64,000 nucleotides of DNA from Nocardia sp. alder85J (lineage in GTDB: Bacteria > Actinomycetota > Actinomycetes > Mycobacteriales > Mycobacteriaceae). The DNA is taken from the NCBI RefSeq assembly GCF_020176955.2, contig NZ_JAIUCZ020000003.1:310001-374000 (forward strand). Reading direction: 5' to 3'. The position numbers and the translations under genes were made by a program. The notes beneath the pieces are model-generated. The model searched no databases. It was not told the DNA's origin and worked only from the letters and a program-made list of their open reading frames with translations. Below are positions 48,001 to 55,236 of this stretch, piece by piece; position 1 is the stretch's first letter; each line of letters opens with the position of its first letter.

Positions 48001-49861
48001 CGGCTTCGGCGGCCAGGGTGGCTTCGGCGATCAAGGGCACAACGGCCCCGGCTTCGGCGGGCAGGATCACGGCGGTTTCGGCGGCCAGACCGGCTTCGGC
48101 GGCCAGAACCACGGCGGTTTCGGCGGGCAGGATGGCTTCGGCGGCCAGAACCACGGTGGCTTCGGCGGGCAGGGTGGCTTCGACGGCCACGGCCAGGCGC
48201 CGACGGCCGACTGGGGTCACGCGGGTTCCGCGGTGGGCATCGGCGGCGGGCTCGGAGCGGGCGCGAACCTGGGCGGTGGCCACTTCGGCGGCAACGTCGG
48301 GCTCGGCGGCCAGGCCGGCGGCGGCTTCCAGGGCGGCGATCGGCCCGGCACCGGCGGCCACGACACCAACGGCCACAGCACCGGACAGGCCGGCTTCGGC
48401 ACGAACACCGGCGGGCACAGCTTCGACCACGACGGCGGGTCCGGGCGGTCGGAGGTGTCCGATCGCGATGGCCGGACCGGCGCCGGTAACGACAACGACG
48501 GCCGCAACGGCTCGCACGACAACGACGGACGCGGCTCGCAGGATGTCCGCGCCGGTGGTTCGGCCAACGGCGGTCAGCCCGGCGAGATCCGGCCGACCTC
48601 GGTCAACGGCAACGCGGGCGGTTCGGTCAACGGCAACGCCGGTGGCTCGGTCAACGGCAACGCCGGTGGCTCGGTGAACACCGGGTCCGCGGATGCGCGG
48701 CCGGTCTTCTCGCAGAGTTCGACGGCGAGCACCGCGGACAGCGCGGCGCACAACGCCGGCCTCTCGGCGAACCTGGCCACCAGCACCTCCACGGGTCTGG
48801 GCACCACGTCGAGCGCGCTGGGCCAGTCGGCGCTGGGTCAGTCGACCACCGCGTCGGTGGCGCACGCGAGCACGGCCACCACGGTGGCGGCCACCGACGC
48901 CTCGGCGACGGCGGCGGCCGCGCAGCCGGTGATCGCCACTCCGGTGGCGGCGTCGACCTCCAATGCCGCGACGGCCTCGCTGAACTCGACGGTCACCCAG
49001 GCGACCAACACCGATGCCCGCGCGGCGGCGGTGGTCGGCACCTCGACCACCGGCGCGGGCCACACGGCCAACCCCACCGGCACGGGCACCACCGGCAACA
49101 CGGGCACCGGCTCGACGGCCACCACCGGCACCACCCACACCGGAACGGGCACGGCCGGAACCGGAACCACCGGAACGGGTTCCACCGGAACCGGCTCCAC
49201 GGCCACCACCGGGACCACCCACACGCCGACCACCACGACGACCGATGGCTCGCACGGGACCACCACGACCGGCACGGCGACCCCGGGCGCGACCACCGGA
49301 TCCACCTCGACCGATCCGAGCACCTCGCACTCGACCGGCACGACCACCACCGGCAGCACCGCCACGACCACCAACGGAAGTTCCGCTCCCAAGGCCGATC
49401 TGGGCGGCAGCAACAACAGCGGCGGCGGCGGCGTCAGCTCGCACACCAGCGACAACGTGACGCAGTTGCAGCAGGGTTCGAGCACCGCCGGCGCCACCGG
49501 CGGCACGACCTCCGGGTCGACCAGCACCGGGACCGATTCGCACAGCACGTCGGGCACCAGCTCCTCGACGGGCACCGGCGCCGCCACCGGCGGCGCCGCC
49601 CCGACCACGAGCGCGGGCTCGGCGAGCACCGGCACGCACACGGATGCGACCGCGGGCACCGACAGCGGCCACTCGGCCGCCGCCACCACCGCTACGCACA
49701 CCGACGTGACGGCGGGCACCAGCGGCACGACCGACCACAGCCTGACCGACTCGCACTCCAGCGGTCTGTCCAGTGGTCTGACGTCGGGCACCGAGGCGAC
49801 GACCAGCGCGCATCCCACCACGGATGCGAGCCACGACTCGAGCACCCTTCTCCAGCACTGA
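45050..49861 (+). CDS. giant repetitive cell-envelope protein (IniB-like partner of dynamin), 1603 aa
   Basis: A 1603-residue low-complexity protein. Residues 1-60 are unique. Residues about 60-790 are degenerate 34-35-residue units built on [ST]-T-P-F-G-S-A, D-x-x-H-x-E-x-D-x-x-H and G-L-F-G-S. Three units make a 104-residue higher-order repeat (312 bp) between about 46.1 and 47.4 kb. About 885-1050 is GGFGGQ/NHGGFGGQ repeats, followed by Gly/Asp-rich sequence, three VNGNAGGS units near 1185-1208, and a Thr/Ser/Gly/Ala-rich tail to the end. No signal peptide, membrane helix or Cys is obvious. Preceding a dynamin gene, it resembles mycobacterial IniB in position and glycine-rich character, not in sequence. 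Confidence 0.8.
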   Translation: MALGNNLGEETVFGLGNSPATDTTDDIHAAATPHLGAEAASALGSGTGLLVGNVDTVDAQSGAGVVPTADGLSFQAGEQVSAVDAHGFAAGVATPLGSAYANGEQSHILDQQSHIGVTPGLTATTFDAGQSTYVADHSAAAEGLSTPFGSAYDASEANHVDAESSHVSSTTGLFGSEFDAGNSTHVYDETAHAAGVSTPFGSAFTSTEADHEADHSADVHTAVSPFGTEFEADRSDHVADHSSAASGYVTPWGSAFDSDEQTHVAGDSVHVAGEVTPFGSEFDGTQSAYSEDDSRHVSTGNGLFGGYTDVDDRHSEADQQHSAHSVNGVFGSAYQSSDIGHSESDDLRIADQHGLFGGSESIDAGHHEADAYHGVTAVSTPFAAASETVDRVHGEDDTFHEDHGAGLFGSYNDVDAAHSEYDDQHVTHVVNTPLAAGYESVDQSHTESDTFQESERAGWLGSSQTIDAGHHEADGYHAVDIVNTPFGSAEDTADRVHVENDTLHQDSGAGLFGSYNDVDAAHSEFDEQQQSHIVNTPFGGSYQAVDQVHAESDTFQESERAGWLGSSQTIDAGHHEVDGYHAADVTSTPFGSAGSTADAVHVENDSLHVDRGAGLFGSHETVDAAHSEFDDQQQSHFVSTPFGGAYEAMDQSHAESDTLHESTETGLFGIGHQTIDASHDEADGYHSVQAVSTPFGSASHTVDDTHAESDALHVDDSTGPFGSHYETVDASHSEFDEHQVTNAVNTPYGSAYQSVDETHAETDTVHETDGSLGTFGPSFQTVDEHRVSEDSVKVSGGTSSGFGGNGGSLTATQTETDDIHSVSGSLIPGGPGFSATIETSVVQDSVAANGGPGIPVGGSAGVEVGVNIGGANFEFGVNVGGGLGTGLGGEHGGFGGQEGLGLGNTVSHNGPGFGDQNHGGFGQTGAGGGFGQDHGGPGQGGFGQTGFGGQDHNGFGGQNHGGFGDQGHNGPGFGQTGFGGQNHGGFGGQGGFGDQGHNGPGFGGQDHGGFGGQTGFGGQNHGGFGGQDGFGGQNHGGFGGQGGFDGHGQAPTADWGHAGSAVGIGGGLGAGANLGGGHFGGNVGLGGQAGGGFQGGDRPGTGGHDTNGHSTGQAGFGTNTGGHSFDHDGGSGRSEVSDRDGRTGAGNDNDGRNGSHDNDGRGSQDVRAGGSANGGQPGEIRPTSVNGNAGGSVNGNAGGSVNGNAGGSVNTGSADARPVFSQSSTASTADSAAHNAGLSANLATSTSTGLGTTSSALGQSALGQSTTASVAHASTATTVAATDASATAAAAQPVIATPVAASTSNAATASLNSTVTQATNTDARAAAVVGTSTTGAGHTANPTGTGTTGNTGTGSTATTGTTHTGTGTAGTGTTGTGSTGTGSTATTGTTHTPTTTTTDGSHGTTTTGTATPGATTGSTSTDPSTSHSTGTTTTGSTATTTNGSSAPKADLGGSNNSGGGGVSSHTSDNVTQLQQGSSTAGATGGTTSGSTSTGTDSHSTSGTSSSTGTGAATGGAAPTTSAGSASTGTHTDATAGTDSGHSAAATTATHTDVTAGTSGTTDHSLTDSHSSGLSSGLTSGTEATTSAHPTTDASHDSSTLLQH
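46130..47360 (+). repeat. 312-bp higher-order repeats in the giant gene
   Basis: Near-identical DNA blocks recur every 312 bp: for example the segment beginning at 46386 recurs at 46698 with almost no change over 70 bases, and the GLFGS segment at 46263 recurs at 46575 and 46887. Each block encodes 104 residues, three of the 35-residue units. Near-identity implies recent unit duplication or conversion. Confidence 0.85.
48602..48673 (+). repeat. three tandem 24-bp units encoding VNGNAGGS
   Basis: Three head-to-tail 24-bp copies (48602, 48626, 48650) encode V-N-G-N-A-G-G-S in the giant protein. The last two are identical and the first differs at three bases. Confidence 0.9.
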
Positions 49862-49869
49862 TCAATCCC

Positions 49870-49905
49870 CCGGTCCGTCCCGTCGCCCACGGCGGGACGG
49901 ACCGG
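49870..49905 (+). terminator. hairpin between giant gene and dynamin gene
   Basis: A perfect 13-bp stem (CCGGTCCGTCCCG / CGGGACGGACCGG) with a 10-base loop lies 8 bp after the stop of the giant gene. It could terminate or attenuate transcription before the dynamin gene, whose GTG follows 18 bp later. Confidence 0.7.
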
Positions 49906-49923
49906 CCGAAAGGACTTCCACTC

Positions 49924-51663
49924 GTGAGCGCCCCTGCACTGGTCGGCAAAGTAACCGACACGACGGCAACGATGATCGAGATCCTCAGCGAACTGCAATC
50001 GGTGACCGACGCCGTCGGCCGCACCGATCTGTCGCGACGGCTGGCCGCGTCCACCCGCCGCGTCGGCGACGACCGGCTGCGGATCGTCGTCACCGGTGAG
50101 TCCCGGGCGGGGCTCAGCTCCATTGTCAATGCCCTGGTCGCCGCGGACGTCTCGCCGGTCGGCCAGCACACCCCGGCGCCCGCGGTGATCGAGCACGGCG
50201 AGCGGGTGACCCGCACCCCGGCCCGCCGCGACGCCCTCACCACCGTCACCACCCCGGCCGAACTACTGGCCGCGGGCATCGTCCTGGTCGACACCCCCGG
50301 CCTGAACGGTGTCGAATCCCGCAGCGCCGCGGCGACTCTGGATCTGCTGCCGACCGCCGACGCGGTGCTGTTCGTGACCGATGCGGCCCGTGAGCTGTCC
50401 GCCGCGGACGTCCGCTATCTCAAGCAGTTGCAGGCCGGCTGCGCGGTGGTCGCGTGCGTGATCAACAAGATCGACGCCAATCCGCGCTGGGCCGATGTGC
50501 AGCGGGCGAACCGCAAGCTGCTCACCGACGCCGGGCTGGATCTGCCGTTGCTGCCGGTGTCGGCGGCGACGCATCGCGCCGGCCATCGCGACAGCGACAA
50601 CGGGAAGATCGTCGAGTCGGGCGTCCCGCAGCTGACCGGATACCTCCGCGATCATCTGCTGGGCCGGGCGGCGCTGCTGGCCCGGGAGTCGGTGATCAAC
50701 GATGTCCGCGTGGTGTCCGATCAGGTGACGCTGGCGTTGAATTCGGAGCTCACCCGATTGCAGGACCCGCAACGGGATCTGGTGGCCCGGGCCAATCTGG
50801 AGCAGGCCCGCCAGGCCGCCGTCGCGTTGCGCAAGCGCACCTCCAACTGGCCCTACGCCCTCGGCGACGGAGTCACCGAACTGAACGTGGCGGTCGAGCA
50901 CGATCTGCGCAACCGGTTGCGGGCGTTGATCCGCGAAGCCGAGCACGACATCGCCAAGGCGGATCCGAGCAAGCGGTGGGCGCAGTTCAACACCTGGCTC
51001 GACGACCGGATCAACACCGAGTTGACCGAGAACTTCCTGCTCGCACAACGTCTTTCCGTGGAGCTGGCGGGCACGGTGGCGAGCCGGTTCGCCGACGAGG
51101 AGCGGCATTCGGTACCGCGGATCCGCATCGCCGACACCACCGGCGTGCTGGACGGCTACGGTCAGCTCGAAGAGTTGGAGAGCGCCAAGGGTTCGGTGCC
51201 GCAGCGGGCGGTCAGCGCGCTGCGCGGCTCCTACAGCGGCGTGCTGATGATCGGCGTGGCCACCACGCTGGCCGGTCTGGCCCTGGTCAACCCGTGGTCG
51301 ATCGCCGCCGGTCTGCTGCTGGGCGGGCACACGGTGTGGGAGGACGTCAAGAACATGAAGGCCCGCCGGCAGTTGGAGGCGAAGATCGCCGTCGGCAAGT
51401 TGATGGACGAGGTGTCGTTCCAGGTGGGCAAGGAGTCCAAGCAGCGGCTGCGCGAGGTACAGCGCACCCTGCGCGATCATTTCACCGAGGTGGCCGAGCA
51501 GCGCGCGGCCGTCGCGGACGCCGCGATCGCGGACGCCGCGCGGGCGGTCGACCAGCACGAGGGCGACCGTCGCGATCGGGTCAGCGCGGTCGCCGCCGAT
51601 CTGGAACGGCTGCAACGGATTCGGGTCCGGGCCGCCCATCTGGTCGGCGACGGCGCGGCATAA
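49924..51663 (+). CDS. dynamin-family GTPase (IniA/IniC-like) with altered P-loop
   Basis: A 579-residue bacterial dynamin-like protein. The G1 loop reads GESRAGLSS (58-66): the universal P-loop Lys is Leu64. G3 (DTPG, 123-126) and G4 (NKID, 181-184) are intact. The helical stalk follows, then a hydrophobic stretch (about 439-470, YSGVLMIGVATTLAGLALV) that could insert in the membrane, and a coiled-coil C-terminus. Mycobacterial IniA is a dynamin linked to membrane stress, usually after IniB; here the position matches. The missing Lys predicts weak or absent GTP hydrolysis. GTG start with GAAAGGA upstream. Confidence 0.88.
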   Translation: MSAPALVGKVTDTTATMIEILSELQSVTDAVGRTDLSRRLAASTRRVGDDRLRIVVTGESRAGLSSIVNALVAADVSPVGQHTPAPAVIEHGERVTRTPARRDALTTVTTPAELLAAGIVLVDTPGLNGVESRSAAATLDLLPTADAVLFVTDAARELSAADVRYLKQLQAGCAVVACVINKIDANPRWADVQRANRKLLTDAGLDLPLLPVSAATHRAGHRDSDNGKIVESGVPQLTGYLRDHLLGRAALLARESVINDVRVVSDQVTLALNSELTRLQDPQRDLVARANLEQARQAAVALRKRTSNWPYALGDGVTELNVAVEHDLRNRLRALIREAEHDIAKADPSKRWAQFNTWLDDRINTELTENFLLAQRLSVELAGTVASRFADEERHSVPRIRIADTTGVLDGYGQLEELESAKGSVPQRAVSALRGSYSGVLMIGVATTLAGLALVNPWSIAAGLLLGGHTVWEDVKNMKARRQLEAKIAVGKLMDEVSFQVGKESKQRLREVQRTLRDHFTEVAEQRAAVADAAIADAARAVDQHEGDRRDRVSAVAADLERLQRIRVRAAHLVGDGAA

Positions 51664-51685
51664 CAACCTGTCGGTATCACCGCAT

Positions 51686-51717
51686 CGAGGCCCCCGCGGA
51701 TAGCCGCGGGGGCCTCG
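51686..51717 (+). terminator. terminator after dynamin gene
   Basis: A perfect 14-bp stem (CGAGGCCCCCGCGG / CCGCGGGGGCCTCG) with loop ATAG, 22 bp after the stop. Confidence 0.88.
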
Positions 51718-52202
51718 CCGTATCCACCCACTCCGGCGCAGAAGTAAATCATCTGTTCGACCGATAGGTTGCCGATGAAAGCCGCACACGGGCACCGTAA
51801 ATTGTCGATGAATAAATTCCGACGGCGACAACACATCGCCGGTGCGTTCCCGAGGTCACTCACCAGGGGTTTCGATTCGAATCGGCTATCGCCGTACCGG
51901 GAGGAGTCCGGTCGCCGAATGCCGGACCAGCGCTTATCCTGCGTAGAAGGCGTCGATTAGGGTGAGCTGGATGACGTTACCCACGGTCGCGCACTGCCGG
52001 ATATCGGTGACCGTGAGCTGACGGTAATCCCTCGCAGAGGTGTACAAAGATTTACCACGAGGTGTCACGTTCCGTTCATGAATCATTCACTGTGAGCTAA
52101 ATCTTGACTCGCGCTCGGTTGCCTGGGAAGGTCCGTACTGCGCTGTGTCCGTAGGGCTCGGCGCAGGTCTCACGCAACATTTAGAAGCAAGAGGTCCCAC
52201 TG
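51718..52202. other. leader region of the glycine-zipper gene cluster
   Basis: A 485-bp gene-free region with lower GC content (for example 52040-52110). TCGCCGTACCG at 51889-51899 matches the leader of the giant gene, followed by GGTCGCCGAATGCCGG. TTCATGAATCATTCA near 52075 and TTGACT at 52105 could be promoter parts. The GTG-ATG region is preceded by CAAGAGGTCCCACTG, a pattern shared with the two genes that follow. Confidence 0.5.
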
Positions 52203-53030
52203 ATGAGGAAATTCGCTGCTTATGCAGCACTGACCGTCGGCGCTGTCTGCGTCGCGGCCGCTCCCGCCTATGCCGATCCGGCCGCTCCGGCCGCCCCGGC
52301 CCCCGGCGTCACCGTGCAGGACGGCATCGTCCACGTCCCGGCGACCCAGACCCTCGATGTCGAGGGCGTGCACTACACCATGTCGCGCGACGGTGATTCC
52401 GTGGTGCTGTCCAGCACCAATGGCACCTTCCAGACCGTCGGCACCAGCCTGGTCGTCACCAACGCCAACGGCGAAGGCGTCGACTCCATCCCGCTGACCT
52501 ACCGCAAGGACGCGACCGAATTCCCGATCGCGGCCCAGATCAGCGACAACACCGTCCGCCTCACCCCGGACACCAAGGCAGAAGACGGCAAGCCCGTCGA
52601 GCACCCGCTCAGCGCCAGCGACATCGCCGATGTCAAGCCGCTGACGGCCCAGCAGATCACCGAGTCCTTCACTCCGCGTGACCAGCAGGAACTCTCCGCC
52701 TTCGGCTCCCGCGCCACCATCTCCTCCGCGACCGGCGCGGCGATCGGCGCCATCATCGGCGGCGGCCTGGGCTGCGTCATCGGCGCCGGCATCGTCGGCA
52801 CCATCTCCGGTGCCGTCAGCGCCCTGCTCGCCGGCCTGCCCGGCGCGGTCGTCGGCTGCGTCGCCGGTGCCGCCACCGTGGGAACCGTCGGCTCGCTGAT
52901 CGGTTCCGCGCTGGTCACCGGTCCGGTCCTGCTGTGGTCGGCCTACCAGTACTTCAGCACCATCACCTCGCCGTGCTACGGCCCCGGCACCTACTGCGTC
53001 GACCCGGCCCAGCCGGCTCCGCCGAAGTAA
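52203..53030 (+). CDS. secreted glycine-zipper protein (tandem copy 1)
   Basis: A 275-residue exported protein. The signal peptide ends at AYADP (cleavage near residue 24), then a Pro/Ala linker, a beta-rich domain with GVHYTMSRDGDSVVLSS and RKDATEFPIAAQISD, and a C-terminal glycine-zipper region (about 175-250) with Gly-rich GAIIGGGLGCVIGAGIVGT. Four Cys are present, two within the zipper and two at the end (CYGPGTYC). It is the first of three adjacent paralogues, most likely envelope proteins with a conserved membrane-inserting tail. No enzyme motif is visible. Confidence 0.86.
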   Translation: MRKFAAYAALTVGAVCVAAAPAYADPAAPAAPAPGVTVQDGIVHVPATQTLDVEGVHYTMSRDGDSVVLSSTNGTFQTVGTSLVVTNANGEGVDSIPLTYRKDATEFPIAAQISDNTVRLTPDTKAEDGKPVEHPLSASDIADVKPLTAQQITESFTPRDQQELSAFGSRATISSATGAAIGAIIGGGLGCVIGAGIVGTISGAVSALLAGLPGAVVGCVAGAATVGTVGSLIGSALVTGPVLLWSAYQYFSTITSPCYGPGTYCVDPAQPAPPK

Positions 53031-53045
53031 GCACCGCTGGATGAA

Positions 53046-53078
53046 CCGATGGGTATCCCGACTCGGGATACCCATCGG
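53046..53078 (+). terminator. terminator between tandem copies 1 and 2
   Basis: A 15-bp stem (CCGATGGGTATCCCG / CGGGATACCCATCGG) with loop ACT, 15 bp after the stop. Confidence 0.9.
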
Positions 53079-53122
53079 TCCCTGGTCTCTGTTTTCTCGA
53101 CCGAAAGATCAAGGTCCCCCAC

Positions 53123-53941
53123 ATGCTGAAGAAGCTGACCGCCTCCGTCGCCCTGACCACGGCCGTCATCGCCGTCGCCGCCGGCAACGCCCAGGCCGAT
53201 CCGGCCCCGGCTGCCCCCGCGCCCGGTGTCACCGTGCAGGACGGCATCGTCCACGTCCCGGCGTCGCAGACCCTCGAGGTCGGCGGTGTCCACTACACCC
53301 TGTCGCGCGACGGTGACTCGGCGGTGCTGACCAGCACCGACGGCGCCTTCCAGACCGTCGGCAGCAGCCTGGTCGTCACCAACGCCAACGGCGAAGGCGT
53401 CGACTCCATCCCGCTGACCTACCGCAAGGACGCGACCGAATTCCCGATCGCGGCCCAGATCAGCGACAACACCGTCCGCCTCACCCCGGACACCAAGGCA
53501 GAAGACGGCAAGCCCGTCGAGCACCCGCTCAGCGCCAGCGACATCGCCGATGTCAAGCCGCTGACGGCCCAGCAGATCACCGAGTCCTTCACTCCGCGTG
53601 ACCAGCAGGAACTCTCCGCCTTCGGCTCCCGCGCCACCATCTCCAGCGCCACCGGCGCGGTCATCGGCGCGATCCTCGGCGGCGGCCTGGGCTGTGTCAT
53701 CGGCGCGGGCATCGTCGGCACCATCTCCGGTGCGGTCAGCGCCCTGCTCGCCGGCCTGCCCGGCGCGGTCATCGGCTGCGTCGCCGGCGCCGCCACCGTC
53801 GGTTCGGTCGGTACCCTCGTCGGTTCCGCGCTGGTCACCGGTCCGATCCTGCTGTGGTCGGCCTACCAGTACTTCAGCACCATCACCTCGCCGTGCTACG
53901 GCCCCGGCACCTACTGCGTCGACCCGGCCCAGCCGAAGTAA
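53123..53941 (+). CDS. secreted glycine-zipper protein (tandem copy 2)
   Basis: A 272-residue paralogue of copy 1 with the same signal peptide end (QADPAPAA), beta domain and Cys-containing glycine zipper. Positions 53365-53644 are identical to 52445-52724, including the rare GCA codon in the AKAEDG segment, whereas the flanking parts differ. It is preceded by AAGGTCCCCCAC, like copy 1. The gene has its own terminators on both sides, so each copy may be transcribed separately. Confidence 0.87.
   Translation: MLKKLTASVALTTAVIAVAAGNAQADPAPAAPAPGVTVQDGIVHVPASQTLEVGGVHYTLSRDGDSAVLTSTDGAFQTVGSSLVVTNANGEGVDSIPLTYRKDATEFPIAAQISDNTVRLTPDTKAEDGKPVEHPLSASDIADVKPLTAQQITESFTPRDQQELSAFGSRATISSATGAVIGAILGGGLGCVIGAGIVGTISGAVSALLAGLPGAVIGCVAGAATVGSVGTLVGSALVTGPILLWSAYQYFSTITSPCYGPGTYCVDPAQPK
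53365..53644 (+). repeat. 280-bp block identical to 52445-52724
   Basis: A tract of 280 bases inside copy 2 is identical to the equivalent tract of copy 1 (offset 920 bp). Sequence outside the tract shows ordinary paralogous divergence. The pattern fits a recent gene conversion or a recent partial duplication between neighbouring copies. Confidence 0.9.
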
Positions 53942-53989
53942 ACACTTCGACGGCATCGACGGGAATCCTCGTCGAACAATCGAATATCA

Positions 53990-54023
53990 ACGGGCAGACC
54001 TTCCTCGCGGAAGGTCTGCCCGT
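53990..54023 (+). terminator. terminator after tandem copy 2
   Basis: A 15-bp perfect stem (ACGGGCAGACCTTCC / GGAAGGTCTGCCCGT) with loop TCGC, 48 bp after the stop. Confidence 0.9.
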
Positions 54024-54330
54024 TGCCGTATTCATTGCATTCGGGCGGCGGCCCGCGCGCAGTTGAATAGTGGGTTACAAATTGCGCGCATCTCGGCCAC
54101 ATGTCCGATCCGAGTCTTCACGTAATTTCCCGCGAATACCTCCCGAACAGGTGTTCTGTGCACTTGCCGAGAGAAGTCTGTGAGCATTGACCAGCATTGA
54201 TGCATAACAACTATTTCATTTACCACCTATTACGGAATACAGTTCCGACCCGGGCAGAGCCCATTGCTTCGGAACTACCGGACCGATGCGAAACCCTTTG
54301 AAGTCAGAAAGCAAGGTCGCCCCCTTGATG
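54024..54330. other. intergenic region before tandem copy 3
   Basis: A 307-bp, lower-GC gap between tandem copies 2 and 3. A GCATTGA direct repeat occurs at about 54183 and 54194. A short minus-strand frame at 54032-54226 lacks supporting features. The promoter of copy 3 probably lies here. Confidence 0.5.
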
Positions 54331-55167
54331 ATGAAGAAGTTCACCGCCGCCGCGGTGCTTGCCACGAGTGCTGTCGCCATTGCCTCCGCCACCGCCTACG
54401 CCGATCCGGCCACTCCGGCCGCCCCGGCGCCGGGTGTCACCGTGCAGGACGGCATCGTCCACGTCCCGGCGTCGCAGGCGCTCGAGGTCAACGGCGTTCA
54501 CTACACCCTGTCCCGCGACGGTGACTCGGCGGTGCTGACCAGCACCGACGGCACCTTCAAGACCGTCGGCACCAGCCTGGTCATCGCCAACGCCAACGGC
54601 GAAGGCGTGGACTCGATCCCGCTGACCTACCGCAAGGACGCGACCGAATTCCCGATCGCCGCGGACATCAGCGACAACTCCGTGCGGCTGACCCCCGACA
54701 CCAAGGCCGAGGACGGCCAGCCGGTCAGCCGGCCGCTCACCGCGCAGGACATCGCGGGCATCCAGCCCCTGCAGGCCCAGCCGATCACCGAATCCTTCAC
54801 TCCCCGTGACCAGCAGGAGCTGTCGGCCTTCGGCTCCCGCGCCACCATCTCCTCCGCGACCGGCGCGGCGATCGGCGCCATCATCGGCGGCGGCCTCGGC
54901 TGTGTGCTGGGTGCGGGCATCGTCGGCACCATCTCCGGTGCCGTCAGCGCCCTGCTCGCCGGCCTGCCCGGCGCGGTCATCGGCTGCGTCGCCGGCGCCG
55001 CCACCGTCGGCACCGTCGGCACCCTGATCGGTTCCGCGCTGGTCACCGGTCCGATCCTGCTGTGGTCGGCCTACCAGTACTTCAGCACCATCACCGCGCC
55101 GTGCTACGGCCCCGGCACCTACTGCGTCGACCCGGCCGCGCCGGCCGCGCCGGCGCCGGCGCACTGA
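54331..55167 (+). CDS. secreted glycine-zipper protein (tandem copy 3)
   Basis: A 278-residue paralogue with signal peptide ending AYADP, the same beta domain and glycine zipper, but more diverged (for example PVSRPLTAQDIAGIQPLQAQPI instead of PVEHPLSASDIADV). The final Pro/Ala-rich run extends the C-terminus. Start is the second of two adjacent ATG codons (54328 and 54331); the earlier in-frame extension to 54286 has no signal peptide. Homology to the first two copies is clear throughout, without the 280-bp identity. Confidence 0.84.
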   Translation: MKKFTAAAVLATSAVAIASATAYADPATPAAPAPGVTVQDGIVHVPASQALEVNGVHYTLSRDGDSAVLTSTDGTFKTVGTSLVIANANGEGVDSIPLTYRKDATEFPIAADISDNSVRLTPDTKAEDGQPVSRPLTAQDIAGIQPLQAQPITESFTPRDQQELSAFGSRATISSATGAAIGAIIGGGLGCVLGAGIVGTISGAVSALLAGLPGAVIGCVAGAATVGTVGTLIGSALVTGPILLWSAYQYFSTITAPCYGPGTYCVDPAAPAAPAPAH

Positions 55168-55181
55168 ATCGGATCGCTCAC

Positions 55182-55219
55182 CCGCGGGCGGGCCGCTCTC
55201 CGGAGCGGCCCGCCCGCGG
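55182..55219. terminator. bidirectional terminator, 17-bp stem
   Basis: A perfect 17-bp stem (55182-55198 and 55203-55219) with loop TCCG between the glycine-zipper gene and the convergent IclR gene. Confidence 0.92.
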
Positions 55220-55236
55220 CGCGTTCGGGACCCGGC

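Noticed and set aside
46748..49858. A 1036-codon open frame on the minus strand opposite the giant repeat gene
   Set aside because: The frame stays open because of GC bias and repeats. The plus strand has the RBS, the repeat units, and the downstream dynamin gene.
45050..49861. Repeats considered as a CRISPR array or mobile repeat
   Set aside because: They are in frame, encode periodic peptides and have no unique spacers.
51769..51960. A 63-codon frame in the leader of the zipper cluster
   Set aside because: Arg/Ser-rich without any motif; a non-coding leader is more likely.
54032..54226. A 64-codon minus-strand frame between zipper copies 2 and 3
   Set aside because: It is in a low-GC spacer, has no RBS and no homologue-like features; more likely promoter DNA.
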